Source: RYN-230 sp963711705 (GTDB lineage Bacteria; Actinomycetota; Actinomycetes; Streptosporangiales; Streptosporangiaceae). Taken from it: a DNA stretch of 64,000 bases. How positions within the stretch are numbered: the first letter of the stretch is position 1; each line of letters starts with the position of its first letter. Of this stretch, positions 34,807-44,027 are shown piece after piece. The stretch lies in contig CAVQFM010000012.1 in the NCBI GenBank assembly GCA_963711705.1, positions 261,387 to 325,386 of the forward strand. Direction: 5' to 3'. The position numbers and the translations under genes are program-made. Below the pieces are notes generated by a model. The model saw only the letters and a program-made list of their open reading frames with translations. It made no database searches and was not told the DNA's origin.

Positions 34807-36288
34807 TCAGTCGGCCGCGGGCCAGGTGTGCACCGGGTCGTTGACGTGCATGTGGTCGCTGTAGAGCTGGGTCATCAGCCGCAGCGCCTCATCGCGGCCC
34901 GCCCCGTTGCGCCCGGCCATTGCCCTGACCGCCGCCACCTGCCAGGCGGCCCCGGTCTGGCCGGTCAGGCAGCGCTGCTCGATGATGCCCAGCAGGCGGT
35001 CGGCGTGGTCCGCGTTCATCCCCCACCGGCTGAGCCCGTCGCGGGCCATCGGCAGCAGGCGGCGCAGCACCAGTTCGGCGGCGGGCGTTTCGCCCACCCC
35101 CGGCCAGTAGAGCTGCGCGTCCAGGCCGTGCCGGGCCGCCTCGTGCAGGTTCTCCGCGGCGGTGGCGAAGGACAGCTGGGTCCAGATCGGGCGCTGCGCC
35201 TCGGCCAGCACCCGGACCAGCCCGTAGTAGAACGCGGCGTTCGCCATCACGTCGGCCACCGTCGGGCCGGCCGGCAGCACCCGGTTCTCCACCCGGAGAT
35301 GTGGCTTGCCGTCGACCACCGCGTAGACCGGGCGGTTCCACCGGTAGATCGTCCCGTTGTGCAGGCTCAGCTCGGCCAGTTGCGGGGCGGCGCCGCGGTC
35401 GAGCTCGGCCAGCGGGTCCTCCTCCTCGCAGATCGGCAGCAGCGCCGGGAAGTACCGGATGTTCTCCTCGAACAGGTCGAACACCGAGGTGATCCAGCGT
35501 TCGCCGAACCACACCCGGGGCCGCACGCCCTGCTGTTTCAGCTCGTCCGGCCTGGTGTCGGTGGCCTGCTCGAACAGGGTGATCCGGGTCTCCTGCCACA
35601 GGTGCCGGCCGAACAGGAACGGCGAGTTGGCGGCCAGCGCGACCTGGACCCCCGCGATCGCCTGCGCGGCGTTCCAGTAGCTGGCGAACGTGTCCGGGCT
35701 GACCTGGACGTGCAGCTGCACGCTGGTGCAGGCGGCTTCCGGGGTGATGCTGTCGGCCTGGGTGTGGAGCTGTTCCGGGCCCTCGATCGTGATCTGCATG
35801 TTCTCCCCGCGCGCGGCGAAGATCTGCTCGTTGAGCACCCGGTAGCGCGCGTTGGCGGACAGCGTCTCCAGGCTCATGTGCTGCTCGGACAGGGTCGGCA
35901 GGATGCCGATCATGACCAGGCGGCTGCCTGCGCCGCGGGCCTTGGCGTCGGCCGTATTGAGGCTGGCCCGGACCCCGTCCTCCAGGGCCGCCACGGCGTC
36001 ACCGCCGAGCCCTTGCGGCGGCACGTTGATCTCGATGTTGAACTGCCCCAGCTCGGTGGCCCAGGCCGGGTCGGCGATCGCGGCCAGCACGTCGGCGTTG
36101 CGCATGGACGGCATCCCGTGCTCGTCCACCAGGTTGAGCTCGATCTCCAGGCCCACCCGCGAGGTGCTGGCGTCGAACAGGCGCTCGCGCAGCATCCGGG
36201 CGAACACGTCCAGCGAACGCCGCACTTTGTCGCGGTACTTGGCCCGGTCCTCGCCGCTGATCTTGACCGGCTGAATGTCCCGCCCCAT
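34807..36288 (-). CDS. Glutamate-cysteine ligase (GCS2 family)
   Basis: ATG 36288 follows GGTGGAGG 6 nt upstream and gives 493 residues. GCS2-type features are LEIELNLVDEHG near the N-terminus, QFNIEINVPP, CTSVQLHVQV, ANSPFLFGRH and YRWNRPVYAV. Such enzymes join Glu and Cys to gamma-glutamylcysteine with ATP. Actinobacteria use mycothiol instead of glutathione, so gamma-glutamylcysteine could feed ergothioneine synthesis (EgtA role) or act by itself, but no egt genes are in the window. Some GCS2 proteins use other amines, so the substrate is not certain. It is divergent from the 85-aa gene at 36455. Confidence 0.8.
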   Translation of the reverse strand: MGRDIQPVKISGEDRAKYRDKVRRSLDVFARMLRERLFDASTSRVGLEIELNLVDEHGMPSMRNADVLAAIADPAWATELGQFNIEINVPPQGLGGDAVAALEDGVRASLNTADAKARGAGSRLVMIGILPTLSEQHMSLETLSANARYRVLNEQIFAARGENMQITIEGPEQLHTQADSITPEAACTSVQLHVQVSPDTFASYWNAAQAIAGVQVALAANSPFLFGRHLWQETRITLFEQATDTRPDELKQQGVRPRVWFGERWITSVFDLFEENIRYFPALLPICEEEDPLAELDRGAAPQLAELSLHNGTIYRWNRPVYAVVDGKPHLRVENRVLPAGPTVADVMANAAFYYGLVRVLAEAQRPIWTQLSFATAAENLHEAARHGLDAQLYWPGVGETPAAELVLRRLLPMARDGLSRWGMNADHADRLLGIIEQRCLTGQTGAAWQVAAVRAMAGRNGAGRDEALRLMTQLYSDHMHVNDPVHTWPAAD

Positions 36289-36454
36289 TTTGGCCTCCAC
36301 CTGCCGAGACGAGGAGACCTCATACCCCCCGGCAGCCTCTTCACACACTGGCACGGCCGCGGGCGCGGCGCCAGCATCGCGGTGCCCAGGCCATTGGCAA
36401 AATGTGGGAACTTGGCATGCTGCTGTTAGGCGTGTCCCGATCTGGAGGTGGATC

Positions 36455-36712
36455 ATGACCGGCGAGACCATGCGTGACCTGCTGACCCCACTGATCGGCA
36501 AGCCCGGGTCGATCTCGATGCTGATCAGCAGGATCGGGCAGGTCGCCTTCCCGGCGCCGGAGAGCCGGAAGCTGACCGGCGTCCAGGTGCGGCCGGACGG
36601 TCTGGTCCGGCTGGAGCGGGAGACCGGGTGGACGGTGATCGACCCGGACGCGGTGCTGGCCGTGGTGTGGAACGGCGATCCGGACAACGTGCCAACCGGC
36701 CAGTTCCTCTAG
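36455..36712 (+). CDS. Small conserved hypothetical protein, 85 aa
   Basis: ATG 36455 has TGGAGGTGGATC directly upstream, a strong ribosome-binding site. The protein starts MTGETMRDLLTPLIGKPGSI and contains a basic-hydrophobic strand region (LTGVQVRPDGLVRLERE) and an acidic end (VWNGDPDNVPTGQFL). It is soluble and has no motif that I recognise. The stop is 10 bp before the PLP decarboxylase gene, so the two form one operon. Confidence 0.7.
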   Translation: MTGETMRDLLTPLIGKPGSISMLISRIGQVAFPAPESRKLTGVQVRPDGLVRLERETGWTVIDPDAVLAVVWNGDPDNVPTGQFL

Positions 36713-36722
36713 GGTTCGCCTC

Positions 36723-38084
36723 ATGCACAGTGTGGATCCGACCACCGAGCAGATGATCCGCTCGGTGCTCGCGTACGCGGAGAACCGGCTGCGCCTCGAT
36801 CCGGTCCCGCTCGACGGGACGCACTGCGACCCGGCCGGGCTCGACGCCGCGCTGGGCGGCCTGCTCGGCGACGAGCCGCACAACCCGGACCAGGTCCTCG
36901 GCGCGTATGCGTCGGTCGTCGCGCCCGCGGTGATCTCGGCGGACAGCCCGCGGTTCCTCGGTTTCATCCCGGCCGCGCCGACCAAGGCGTCGCTGCTGTT
37001 CGACATGCTGATCTCGTGTGCCTCCATCCAGGGCATCTCGTGGCTGGAGGCGGCGGGCGCGGTGCACGCGGAGAACATGGTGCTGCGGCTCATCGCCGAC
37101 CGGGCCGGGCTGCCGCCGGCCGCCGGCGGGTGCTTCGTGTCCGGCGGTTCGGCCGGGAACCTGTCGGCTCTGGTGGTGGCCAGGGAGGTGGCCAAGCGCC
37201 AGGCCACGGGCGCGGGCCGGGGCGGCCGGCTGCGCGCCGTGGTCAGCGAGGACGCGCATTCCTCGATCATCAACACGCTGCGCATCCTGGAGATGGGCGC
37301 GCTGACCGTGGCCACTCCCGATCACCGGCTGACCGGCGCGGCGCTGCGGGCGGCGATCGAAGCCGACGGGGACCCCGGTTCGCTGGCCGTGGTCGTGGCG
37401 ACCGCGGGTACCACCAACGCGGGCATCGTCGATGACCTGGCCGGCGCGGCCAGGGTGGCCCGCGAGCATGGCCTGTGGCTCCACGTGGACGGGGCCTACG
37501 GCGGCGCCGGGCTGTTCGCGCCGAGCGTCCGGCCGGCCTACGACGGCATCGAGCACGCCGACTCGTTCGTGGTCGACCCGCACAAGTGGCTGTTCGCGCC
37601 GTTCGACTGTGCGGCCCTGCTGTACCGCGACCCGGCCCTGGCCCGGTCGGTGCACAAGCAGGACGCGTCCTACCTCGACGTGATCCACGAGCAGCCGGCC
37701 GAGTGGAACCCGACCGACTACGCCTACCACCTCACCCGCCGGGCCCGCGGCCTGCCGCTGTGGTTCTCCCTGTCTGTCTACGGCGTCCGGGCCTACACCG
37801 AGGCGATCGAGACCGCGATCAGCCTGGCCGGCGAGGCCGCCGCGGAGATCAGGCGGCGCGGCTACCTGGAGCTGATCCGCGAGCCGGGCCTGGGCATCGT
37901 GCTGTTCCGCCGCCGCGGCTGGACCGCCCAGCAGTACACCGGCTGGGCCGACGCGCTGCTGCGCGACCAGGTGGCGTTCCTCCCGCCGTCCGCGTGGGAG
38001 GGCGAGACCGTGGCCCGGTTCGCCTTCCTGCACCCGCACACGTCCATGGACCTGGTCCGGCAGATCCTCGACCGGATGAAGTGA
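36723..38084 (+). CDS. PLP-dependent amino-acid decarboxylase (group II)
   Basis: The 453-residue protein is a fold-type I group II decarboxylase: SPRFLGFIPAAPTKASLL, FVSGGSAGNLSAL, EDAHSSIINTL, the Asp-x-Ala-type HVDGAYGG, and the PLP Lys288 in VDPHKWLF. These enzymes decarboxylate aromatic amino acids, glutamate or similar to amines. It lacks the extra C-terminal domain found on the paralogue at 45923-47785. It shares an operon with the 85-aa gene. The substrate cannot be read from the sequence. Confidence 0.88.
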   Translation: MHSVDPTTEQMIRSVLAYAENRLRLDPVPLDGTHCDPAGLDAALGGLLGDEPHNPDQVLGAYASVVAPAVISADSPRFLGFIPAAPTKASLLFDMLISCASIQGISWLEAAGAVHAENMVLRLIADRAGLPPAAGGCFVSGGSAGNLSALVVAREVAKRQATGAGRGGRLRAVVSEDAHSSIINTLRILEMGALTVATPDHRLTGAALRAAIEADGDPGSLAVVVATAGTTNAGIVDDLAGAARVAREHGLWLHVDGAYGGAGLFAPSVRPAYDGIEHADSFVVDPHKWLFAPFDCAALLYRDPALARSVHKQDASYLDVIHEQPAEWNPTDYAYHLTRRARGLPLWFSLSVYGVRAYTEAIETAISLAGEAAAEIRRRGYLELIREPGLGIVLFRRRGWTAQQYTGWADALLRDQVAFLPPSAWEGETVARFAFLHPHTSMDLVRQILDRMK

Positions 38085-38350
38085 CCGGGCGGGCCGCTAT
38101 CCCCGCCGCATTTCCTGGAATGCAGTTGGCGGCCGTGCCAATGCGGCCCCGATAGTGAAATGCGGGTAATGCCTGGCTCCGCCGCACCCGGCCCCGGCTA
38201 GCCTTGCTGGGACGGTCCCTGGTGGGTAGCCTGAGGGGCTTCTGCTGGCCTTGCGCAGCCTGAACGGCAGGCTCCCCGGCCCGGCACCAGGAGCGGGCCC
38301 ACCGTCACGGCCGCGGTTACCCGCACCAGATATCCGAGGATGATGAGCCT

Positions 38351-39883
38351 GTGTCAGCTGACTACAACTCAGCTAGTTACTTCCTGGAGCCCCTGGTCGG
38401 GGCGGCGGGTTTCCGTGAGTACGACGCGAGATGGGTCATCGAGCCGAGCGACCGGAACGGGAACATCAATCTCAACTATGTGGGCCTCCGGCAGCTCGGC
38501 AATTGCCTGGGTAAATTCATGCAGGCCGAGTTGCACGCCGGGCGGCAGATCGTCGTCGGCCACGACTACCGCCGGTACTCAGAAAATGTGAAGAACGCCC
38601 TCGTTATTGGGCTCCTGCAAGCCGGAATGGACGTCACTGATATCGGCCTGAGCACGACGCCCGGGGCCTACTTCGCCCAGTTCGACCTCGGCATCCCGTG
38701 CGTGGCCATGATCACCGCCAGCCACAACGAGAACGGCTGGACCGGCATCAAGATGGGCCATCATCCGGCGAGCACCTTCGGGCCGGAGGAAATGGCCAGG
38801 TTCCGCTCGTTCGCGCTGGCCACGGTGACCGATCAGCCCTCCGGCGACGGCGGCCCGGCCGGCGCGTACCGCTTCGTCCCGGGCTTCGCGGCGCGGTACA
38901 TCGATGACCTGGTGGAGCGGTGGCGGCCCCGGCTCGACGGGCTGCCCCGGCTGAAGGTCGCCGTGGAGACCGGCAACGGCACGGCCGGCCTCTACGTCCC
39001 CGAGATCCTGACCCGGCTCGGCTTCGCGGTGGCCCCCGGGAACGTGCGGCCCGACTGGAACTTCCCGCACTACAACCCCAACCCGGAGAGCATCCCGTTC
39101 CTCAAGTCCGTGGGCAGCCTGGTCCGGGCGTCCGGCAGTGACATCGGCATCTGCGTGGACGGCGACGGTGACCGCCTCGGCGTCGTCGACAATCACGGCA
39201 ACCTGGCGTTCGCTGACAAGGTGGGCCTGCTCACGGCCAAGCACCTGGAGGCCGAGTTCGGCACCGCCCGGCCGTTCGTCATCGACGTCAAATCGACCTC
39301 GCTGTTCGAGAGTGAGCTGAAGACGCCGGTGGTCTGGGCGAAGACCGGCCACTCCTACGTCAAGGCCACGGTCGCGCAGGCCGGCGCGCTGGCCGGCTTC
39401 GAGCGCAGCGGCCATTTCTTCTTCCGGGAGCCGGTGGGCCGGGGCTACGACGACGCGTGCGTGGCCAGCCTGGCCGTCCTGTGGGTCCTGTGCCGGGCCC
39501 GCCAGGCGGAGCCCGGGGTCACGATGTCTGATCTGCTCGCCCGCCTGCCGCTCTCGTTCGCCTCGCCCAACCGCCAGCCGTTCGCCGCGGACGACAGGAA
39601 GTACGAGATCGTCGACCGCATCGCGGCCGAACTGGGCAAGCGCACCAGCTTCGCGGGCCACGAGATCATCGATACCAACCTGCTCAACGGGGTGCGGATC
39701 ACCCTGGACGACCGCAGCTGGCTGCTGGTCCGGGCCTCCTCCAACACTCCCAACCTGGTCATCATCGCGGAAGTCTTCGACCAGGACGGGGAGCTGCTGC
39801 GGGTCATCGACCACGAGCTCCGCGAGCTGATCGACTCGCTCGACGTGGGGCTGGGCGAGTTCGACCCGCTCTATGAGTTCTGA
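38351..39883 (+). CDS. Phosphomannomutase/phosphoglucomutase
   Basis: The 510-residue protein is an alpha-D-phosphohexomutase: active-site Ser124 in TASHNENGWTGIK, the metal loop CVDGDGDRLG, the sugar-binding loop FERSGHFFFREPVGRG and the phosphate-binding RASSNTPN at the C-terminus, all in family order. It interconverts hexose 1- and 6-phosphates in the cytoplasm, feeding GDP-mannose or glucose-1-phosphate pathways. GTG 38351 follows CGAGGATGATGAG. The gene stands alone, with a 266-bp upstream region. Confidence 0.9.
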   Translation: MSADYNSASYFLEPLVGAAGFREYDARWVIEPSDRNGNINLNYVGLRQLGNCLGKFMQAELHAGRQIVVGHDYRRYSENVKNALVIGLLQAGMDVTDIGLSTTPGAYFAQFDLGIPCVAMITASHNENGWTGIKMGHHPASTFGPEEMARFRSFALATVTDQPSGDGGPAGAYRFVPGFAARYIDDLVERWRPRLDGLPRLKVAVETGNGTAGLYVPEILTRLGFAVAPGNVRPDWNFPHYNPNPESIPFLKSVGSLVRASGSDIGICVDGDGDRLGVVDNHGNLAFADKVGLLTAKHLEAEFGTARPFVIDVKSTSLFESELKTPVVWAKTGHSYVKATVAQAGALAGFERSGHFFFREPVGRGYDDACVASLAVLWVLCRARQAEPGVTMSDLLARLPLSFASPNRQPFAADDRKYEIVDRIAAELGKRTSFAGHEIIDTNLLNGVRITLDDRSWLLVRASSNTPNLVIIAEVFDQDGELLRVIDHELRELIDSLDVGLGEFDPLYEF

Positions 39884-40007
39884 TCCAGACCAGGAGTGAC
39901 CCGCTTCCCACCCCGGCCGGGTGAGGACAGCCACGCCGGAGCGGGTGAGGATCGGCGGTTGTGCGGCAGGGCACGGCCTGCCCTGCCGCGATGGCTGGGG
40001 GGACTCG

Positions 40008-41384
40008 ATGCCAGCTGACGTGCCTGGACCCGTCGCCGGGGCGCGGATGACCGTTGACTACGTCCGCTCGCTCGGCCGGCTGGCCTATCTGTGGGGCTGG
40101 CCCCTGGTGAACATGCACAACCGGCTGTCGATCATGGAGAAGGTGCCCTCCCCGGGACTGCTCGGCGGGATGGTCCCGGCCGCTCCGCCCGGCAGCGTGG
40201 GCATGCTGCACGACTACGTCACACCAGACGAAAGGCTGGTCGCCTGCCCGAACCAGGACGTGGTGTACGGGTTCGGCGTCATCGACGGCCAGCGTGGCCC
40301 GTCGGTGCTGCAGGTCCCCGATTTCGGTGACCGGTTCTGGGTGTATCAGGCGGTGGACCAGCGCACCGACTCGTTCGTCCGGCTGGGCGCGATGTACCAG
40401 ACCAAACCGGGGCTGTACCTGCTCGCCCCGCAGTCCTGGGACGGCCAGGTGCCCGACGGCGTCGCGGAGGTGTTCCGGTTCGGCACCCGGATCGCGGTGT
40501 GCGCCCCGCGGGTCTTCATGGACGACACCGACGCCGACCGGGCCGCCATCCAGCCCGTCATCAACCAGATCATGATGTACCCGCTGAGCGAGTACACCGG
40601 CGAGATGCGCAGCACCGACTGGACGGCCGCACCGAGTTTCCCGGCCGGCAGTGCCACGTCAGGCGAGCGGGAGACCCAGTGGGTCGATCCCGCGCAGTTC
40701 TTCGCCGAGCTGCCCACGGTGCTGGCCGAGGTCCCGGCCCTGCCCGGGGAGGAAGCCTGGTACGGGTGGCTGGATTCGCTGCTCCGGGAGGCGGCCGCCG
40801 ACCCGCGGCTGGGCGACGTGCTGCGCACCGCGGCGGCGGACGCCAACGACGGCCTGGTCGCCGGCCTGTTCCAGTTCCGCAACATCGGCCTGCCGCTGCC
40901 CGGCAACTGGAGCACCCAGCGCAACGGCGCCCGCTTCGGCACTGACTACCTGTCCCGGACGGCGATGGCCAAAGCCAACATCTTCGTGAACACGCCCGGC
41001 GAAACCACCTACTTCTATCAGGACCTCGACGCCGACGGGGAACGCCTGGACGGCAGCCGCGCCTACTCGGTGACGTTCCCGCCCAATCAGCTGCCGCCGG
41101 TCCGCGGCTTCTGGTCCCTGACGCTCTACAACGAACATCATTTCTTCCACCGCAGCGAGCTGAACCGCTATTCGCTGGGCACTAAGAGCAAGGACCTGCA
41201 CCACGCCGCCGACGGATCGCTGACCCTGACCGCCTCGGCCACCCGGCCCAGCGAGGACGACCTGCTGACCAACTGGCTGCCCGCACCCAGCGGGCCGTTC
41301 TCCCTGTACCTGCGCGCGTACTGGCCGGAGCAGCCCATTCTCGACGGGACCTGGGTGCCGCCCCCGGTCACCCGGTTCCGCTGA
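40008..41384 (+). CDS. DUF1254/DUF1214 protein
   Basis: The 458-residue product has an N-terminal DUF1254 domain (YLWGWPLVNMHNRLSIM, CPNQDVVYGFGVID, FWVYQAVDQRTDSF) and a C-terminal DUF1214 domain (NIFVNTPGETTYFYQDLDADG, YSVTFPPNQLPPVRGFWSLTLYN, LLTNWLPAPSGPFSLYLRAYWP). Such proteins are widespread; their biochemical role is unknown. The start ATG 40008 has GGGGGGA 6 nt upstream and no signal peptide, whereas many homologues are exported. Its stop is immediately followed by the remnant of a VIT1/CCC1 transporter. Confidence 0.85.
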   Translation: MPADVPGPVAGARMTVDYVRSLGRLAYLWGWPLVNMHNRLSIMEKVPSPGLLGGMVPAAPPGSVGMLHDYVTPDERLVACPNQDVVYGFGVIDGQRGPSVLQVPDFGDRFWVYQAVDQRTDSFVRLGAMYQTKPGLYLLAPQSWDGQVPDGVAEVFRFGTRIAVCAPRVFMDDTDADRAAIQPVINQIMMYPLSEYTGEMRSTDWTAAPSFPAGSATSGERETQWVDPAQFFAELPTVLAEVPALPGEEAWYGWLDSLLREAAADPRLGDVLRTAAADANDGLVAGLFQFRNIGLPLPGNWSTQRNGARFGTDYLSRTAMAKANIFVNTPGETTYFYQDLDADGERLDGSRAYSVTFPPNQLPPVRGFWSLTLYNEHHFFHRSELNRYSLGTKSKDLHHAADGSLTLTASATRPSEDDLLTNWLPAPSGPFSLYLRAYWPEQPILDGTWVPPPVTRFR

Positions 41385-41385
41385 C

Positions 41386-41694
41386 CCGGCCGCCGAACTG
41401 CACATCGACCCCGCTGACATCCCCAGCCCGGTCCAGGCCGCCGCCGCTTCGGCGCTGTCGTTTACGTCCGGCGCGCTGCTGCCGGTGCTGGCCATCCTGC
41501 TGCCTCCGGCCAGCCTGCGGGTCCCGGTTACCTTCGCCGCCGTCCTGATCGCTCTCGGCTTGACTGGCGCCCTCAGCGCCCGCCTCGGCGGCAGCAACAT
41601 CCGCCGCGCCGTCCTGCGGGTCATCATCGGCGGAGCGCTCGGCCTGGCCTTCACCTATGGCATCGGGTACTTGTTCGGCACCGCTATCGGCTAG
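41386..41694 (+). pseudogene. VIT1/CCC1 iron/manganese transporter, 5'-truncated remnant
   Basis: The frame from about 41386 reads AELHIDPADIPSPVQAAA, then membrane helices (FTSGALLPVLAILLPPA, FAAVLIALGLTGALSARLGG) and GGALGLAFTYGIGYLFGTAI. This is the C-terminal 100 residues of a VIT-family transporter of about 240. The N-terminal half (first two helices and the metal-binding helix) is missing; in its place stands the end of the DUF1254 gene. A GTG at 41485 could start a 69-residue product but would be non-functional as a transporter. It looks like a deletion joining the two genes. Confidence 0.75.
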
Positions 41695-41712
41695 TACTCC
41701 TAGCATGGCGGC

Positions 41713-42054
41713 ATGGCCGTCTACCTGTTCGCCGGGATACCGGTCAGCGACTACGCTGCCGCGCTGGCCTGGTACGAGAAGCTGCTCGGCGCCCCGCCAT
41801 CGTTCTTCCCGAACGACACGGAGGCCGTATGGGAACTCGCCGAGCACCGGTCGGTGTACATCCTCCACCGGCCGGAACATGCCGGCCACGCCATGCACAC
41901 CCTCCTCGTTGATGACCTGGACACCACGATGGCCGGGATAGCCCAGCGGGGACTGGGGCCGGCGCAGCAGGAGACGTACCCGAACGGGGTCCGCAAGACC
42001 ACTTACGCCGACCCCGACGGAAATGAGATCGGGTTCGGCGCAGTCCCGCGCTGA
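41713..42054 (+). CDS. VOC-family (glyoxalase-like) protein
   Basis: The 113-residue product has the vicinal-oxygen-chelate fold: YLFAGIPVSDYAAALAWYEKLLG at the start, WELAEHRSVYILHRP, LLVDDLDTTMAGIAQRG, and TTYADPDGNEIGFG at the end. VOC proteins are metal-dependent isomerases, dioxygenases or resistance proteins; one domain here implies a homodimer. Substrate unknown. It is convergent with the LuxR regulator gene. Confidence 0.82.
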   Translation: MAVYLFAGIPVSDYAAALAWYEKLLGAPPSFFPNDTEAVWELAEHRSVYILHRPEHAGHAMHTLLVDDLDTTMAGIAQRGLGPAQQETYPNGVRKTTYADPDGNEIGFGAVPR

Positions 42055-42070
42055 CCGGGCGGAGGCTGAC

Positions 42071-43157
42071 TTAGGCGCCGACGACCCGGCTGAGCAGGGC
42101 CTGGCGGCTGCGGGCGCCGGTCTTGGCGAACACCGATTTCAGATGGTCCTGCACGGTGTGCGTGGACAGGAACATCTGCTGGGCCACGTCCCGGGTGTCG
42201 CCGCCGCCGATCAGGTGGCCGAGCAGCTCGCTCTCCCGGGGAGTGAGGCCATGAGCCCGCGCGAACAGCCCGGCCCGGCCCGGCCGGGGTGGTGGCTTCT
42301 ATCGTCACCGCGATATCCGGCCCGGCCTGCCGGGCCGGACCGGTGGGCCGGGCGGGCTGACCGATGCGGGCCGCCCGCAGCGTGAGCCAGATCCCGCCGG
42401 TGAGGTGCACCCGTGCCCAGGGTGGGTGGGAATCGATACTCTGCTCAGCCGCCAGCAGTTGCGCGGCCACGTTGTAGGCGCCCGCGGGTACCGGGGTGTG
42501 ATCCCCGTCGGGCGGCACGAGCCGGCGCAGGTAGTCCTGGGTCTCGGCGGTCTGGGCGCGGACCGTCAGGTCGGGCGCGAGCAGCAGCACGACCGGTCCG
42601 GGGGGCGGCCCGGTCACCGGCTGCCCGGGCCGGAACGTCGCGGCCTGGGTCTGCCGCAGCGCCGCGGTCAGCGGCCTGGTCAGCTGGCCGAGAAATCGTG
42701 CCTCGGCGTCGCTGAACCCGGACCCGGGCGCCAGCCGCCACAGATCGAGAAACCCCCAGCAGCCGTAGCGGTCGGTGAAGGCCACCGAGAGCATGTCGTG
42801 CACGCCATAGCGATGCAGGAACTGACGCCACAGCAGGCTCTGCGCGAGATCACCGCCGGTCGCCCGGCGCAGCGTCCGGGCCTGGCCCGCGGGCAGCCCG
42901 GTCCACCGGTTGACCGTGGTCTGGTACTTGAGCCGGATGAGCGCGGGCAGCTCGGGCAGGCACGGAACGTCTGCCAGCGGAGCCGCGCCCACCCAGGTCT
43001 GCGGGTCGGTGAGCAGCCATGCGTAGGCGTCGAAGCCAAAGACGCGGCGCAGCTCGCCGAGCACCGCCAGGCGCAGTTCGCGGGCATCGGCCGCGGCTGC
43101 GCACGCCCGGACGACCCGCTGCACCGAGCGGGCATGGTCCCGGTCCGGCCTGGCCAC
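42071..43157 (-). CDS. LuxR-family regulator with frameshift before the HTH domain
   Basis: The N-terminal sensory region (from about VARPDRDHARSVQRVV; GTG 43157) is a GAF-like domain containing LRRVFGFDAYAWLLTD and WGFLDLWRLAPGSGFSDAEA. At about 42270-42285, in a GGGCCGGGCCGGGC tract, the frame changes, and the expected LuxR domain continues in the neighbouring frame: HGLTPRESELLGHLIGGG, MFLSTHTVQDHLKSVFAKTG, SRQALLSRVVGA, stop at 42071. One extra base restores a protein of about 361 residues. This is a single-domain DNA-binding regulator without the large MalT ATPase. Intact in both halves, so a sequencing indel or recent mutation. Confidence 0.75.
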
Positions 43158-43250
43158 CTGGTGAAAACCCCCAGCTATGTGGGATAGCCCCTGGCTGCGG
43201 GCCACCTTAGCGTGAGCAGGCGGCATCAGCCGCGGACCCAGGAGGCCAGC

Positions 43251-43547
43251 ATGACCACTCTGCACATCGAGCATCCCATTGCCGACTTCGATCAGTGGAA
43301 AGCGGCGTTCGACCGCTTCGCCCCGGCCCGCGCGCAGTCCGGGGTCCGGGCCCACCGCGTGCACCGGCCGCTCGATGATCCCAGGTACGTGCTCATCGAT
43401 CTCGACTTCGGCACTCCCGACGAGGCCCGCCGCTTCCTGCGGTTCCTCCAGGACAACGTGTGGGCCTCGCGGGAGAACTCCCCGGCCCTGGCGGGCGAGC
43501 CCCAGACCAGGCTGCTCGACCTGGCCGAAGCGCAACCCGGCGGGTGA
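43251..43547 (+). CDS. Small ferredoxin-fold protein (ABM/Dabb-like)
   Basis: ATG 43251 has CCAGGAGG 6 nt upstream. The 98-residue product begins MTTLHIEHPIADFDQWKAAF, shows RAHRVHRPLDDPRYVLIDLDF and ends in a helix and strand. This is the alpha+beta barrel pattern of antibiotic-biosynthesis-monooxygenase-like proteins. Enzyme activity is unproven. It is divergent from the LuxR regulator (94 bp apart), which may regulate it. Confidence 0.7.
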   Translation: MTTLHIEHPIADFDQWKAAFDRFAPARAQSGVRAHRVHRPLDDPRYVLIDLDFGTPDEARRFLRFLQDNVWASRENSPALAGEPQTRLLDLAEAQPGG

Positions 43548-43616
43548 CCTCAGTGTGGCCGGGCCGCCCGCCCCCTTCGGCCGGCACGGCCCAGGGGGGT
43601 GTGGCAGGCTGGCCCA

Positions 43617-43973
43617 ATGCCCACCCGATGGGAGTATGGCTCCCTGCTCACCATTGCCGTGGCCCGGAGCGACGCACAGCCCTCTGACTACCTGGCCGGC
43701 ATTCTGGTGACGGCCATGCAGGCGCGCGTGGTCTGCATCGTGGAATTGTCCGCGATGATTCCCGGGGAACGGTACGCCTGCATGAATGCGGTCGGTGAGG
43801 AGGGCTGGATCATTACCGGGCCGCCCGTTCGCACGGATTTCAACCGGGGACAGGCGGTCACACTGGACAAGATCCGGCTGGACCCGTGGATCGCCGAAGC
43901 GCTGGCCACCACGCCCGTGGGCAACTGGGCCCGCGGTTACCAGGAATACCCGCTGCGCCGCCCGCTGGACTGA
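43617..43973 (+). CDS. Hypothetical protein with DUF4177-like segments
   Basis: The 118-residue product starts MPTRWEYGSLLTIAVARSD and contains MNAVGEEGWIITGPP. The W/Y-x-Y strand and the N-x-x-G-x-E-G-W motif recall DUF4177. Function unknown. No signal peptide or membrane segment. The gene is alone, 70 bp after the ABM-like gene. Confidence 0.6.
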   Translation: MPTRWEYGSLLTIAVARSDAQPSDYLAGILVTAMQARVVCIVELSAMIPGERYACMNAVGEEGWIITGPPVRTDFNRGQAVTLDKIRLDPWIAEALATTPVGNWARGYQEYPLRRPLD

Positions 43974-44027
43974 CCGCCGGGCCCCGGCCCGCCAGGCCCG
44001 CCCCTCGCCAGGCCCACCGGCCCCGGG

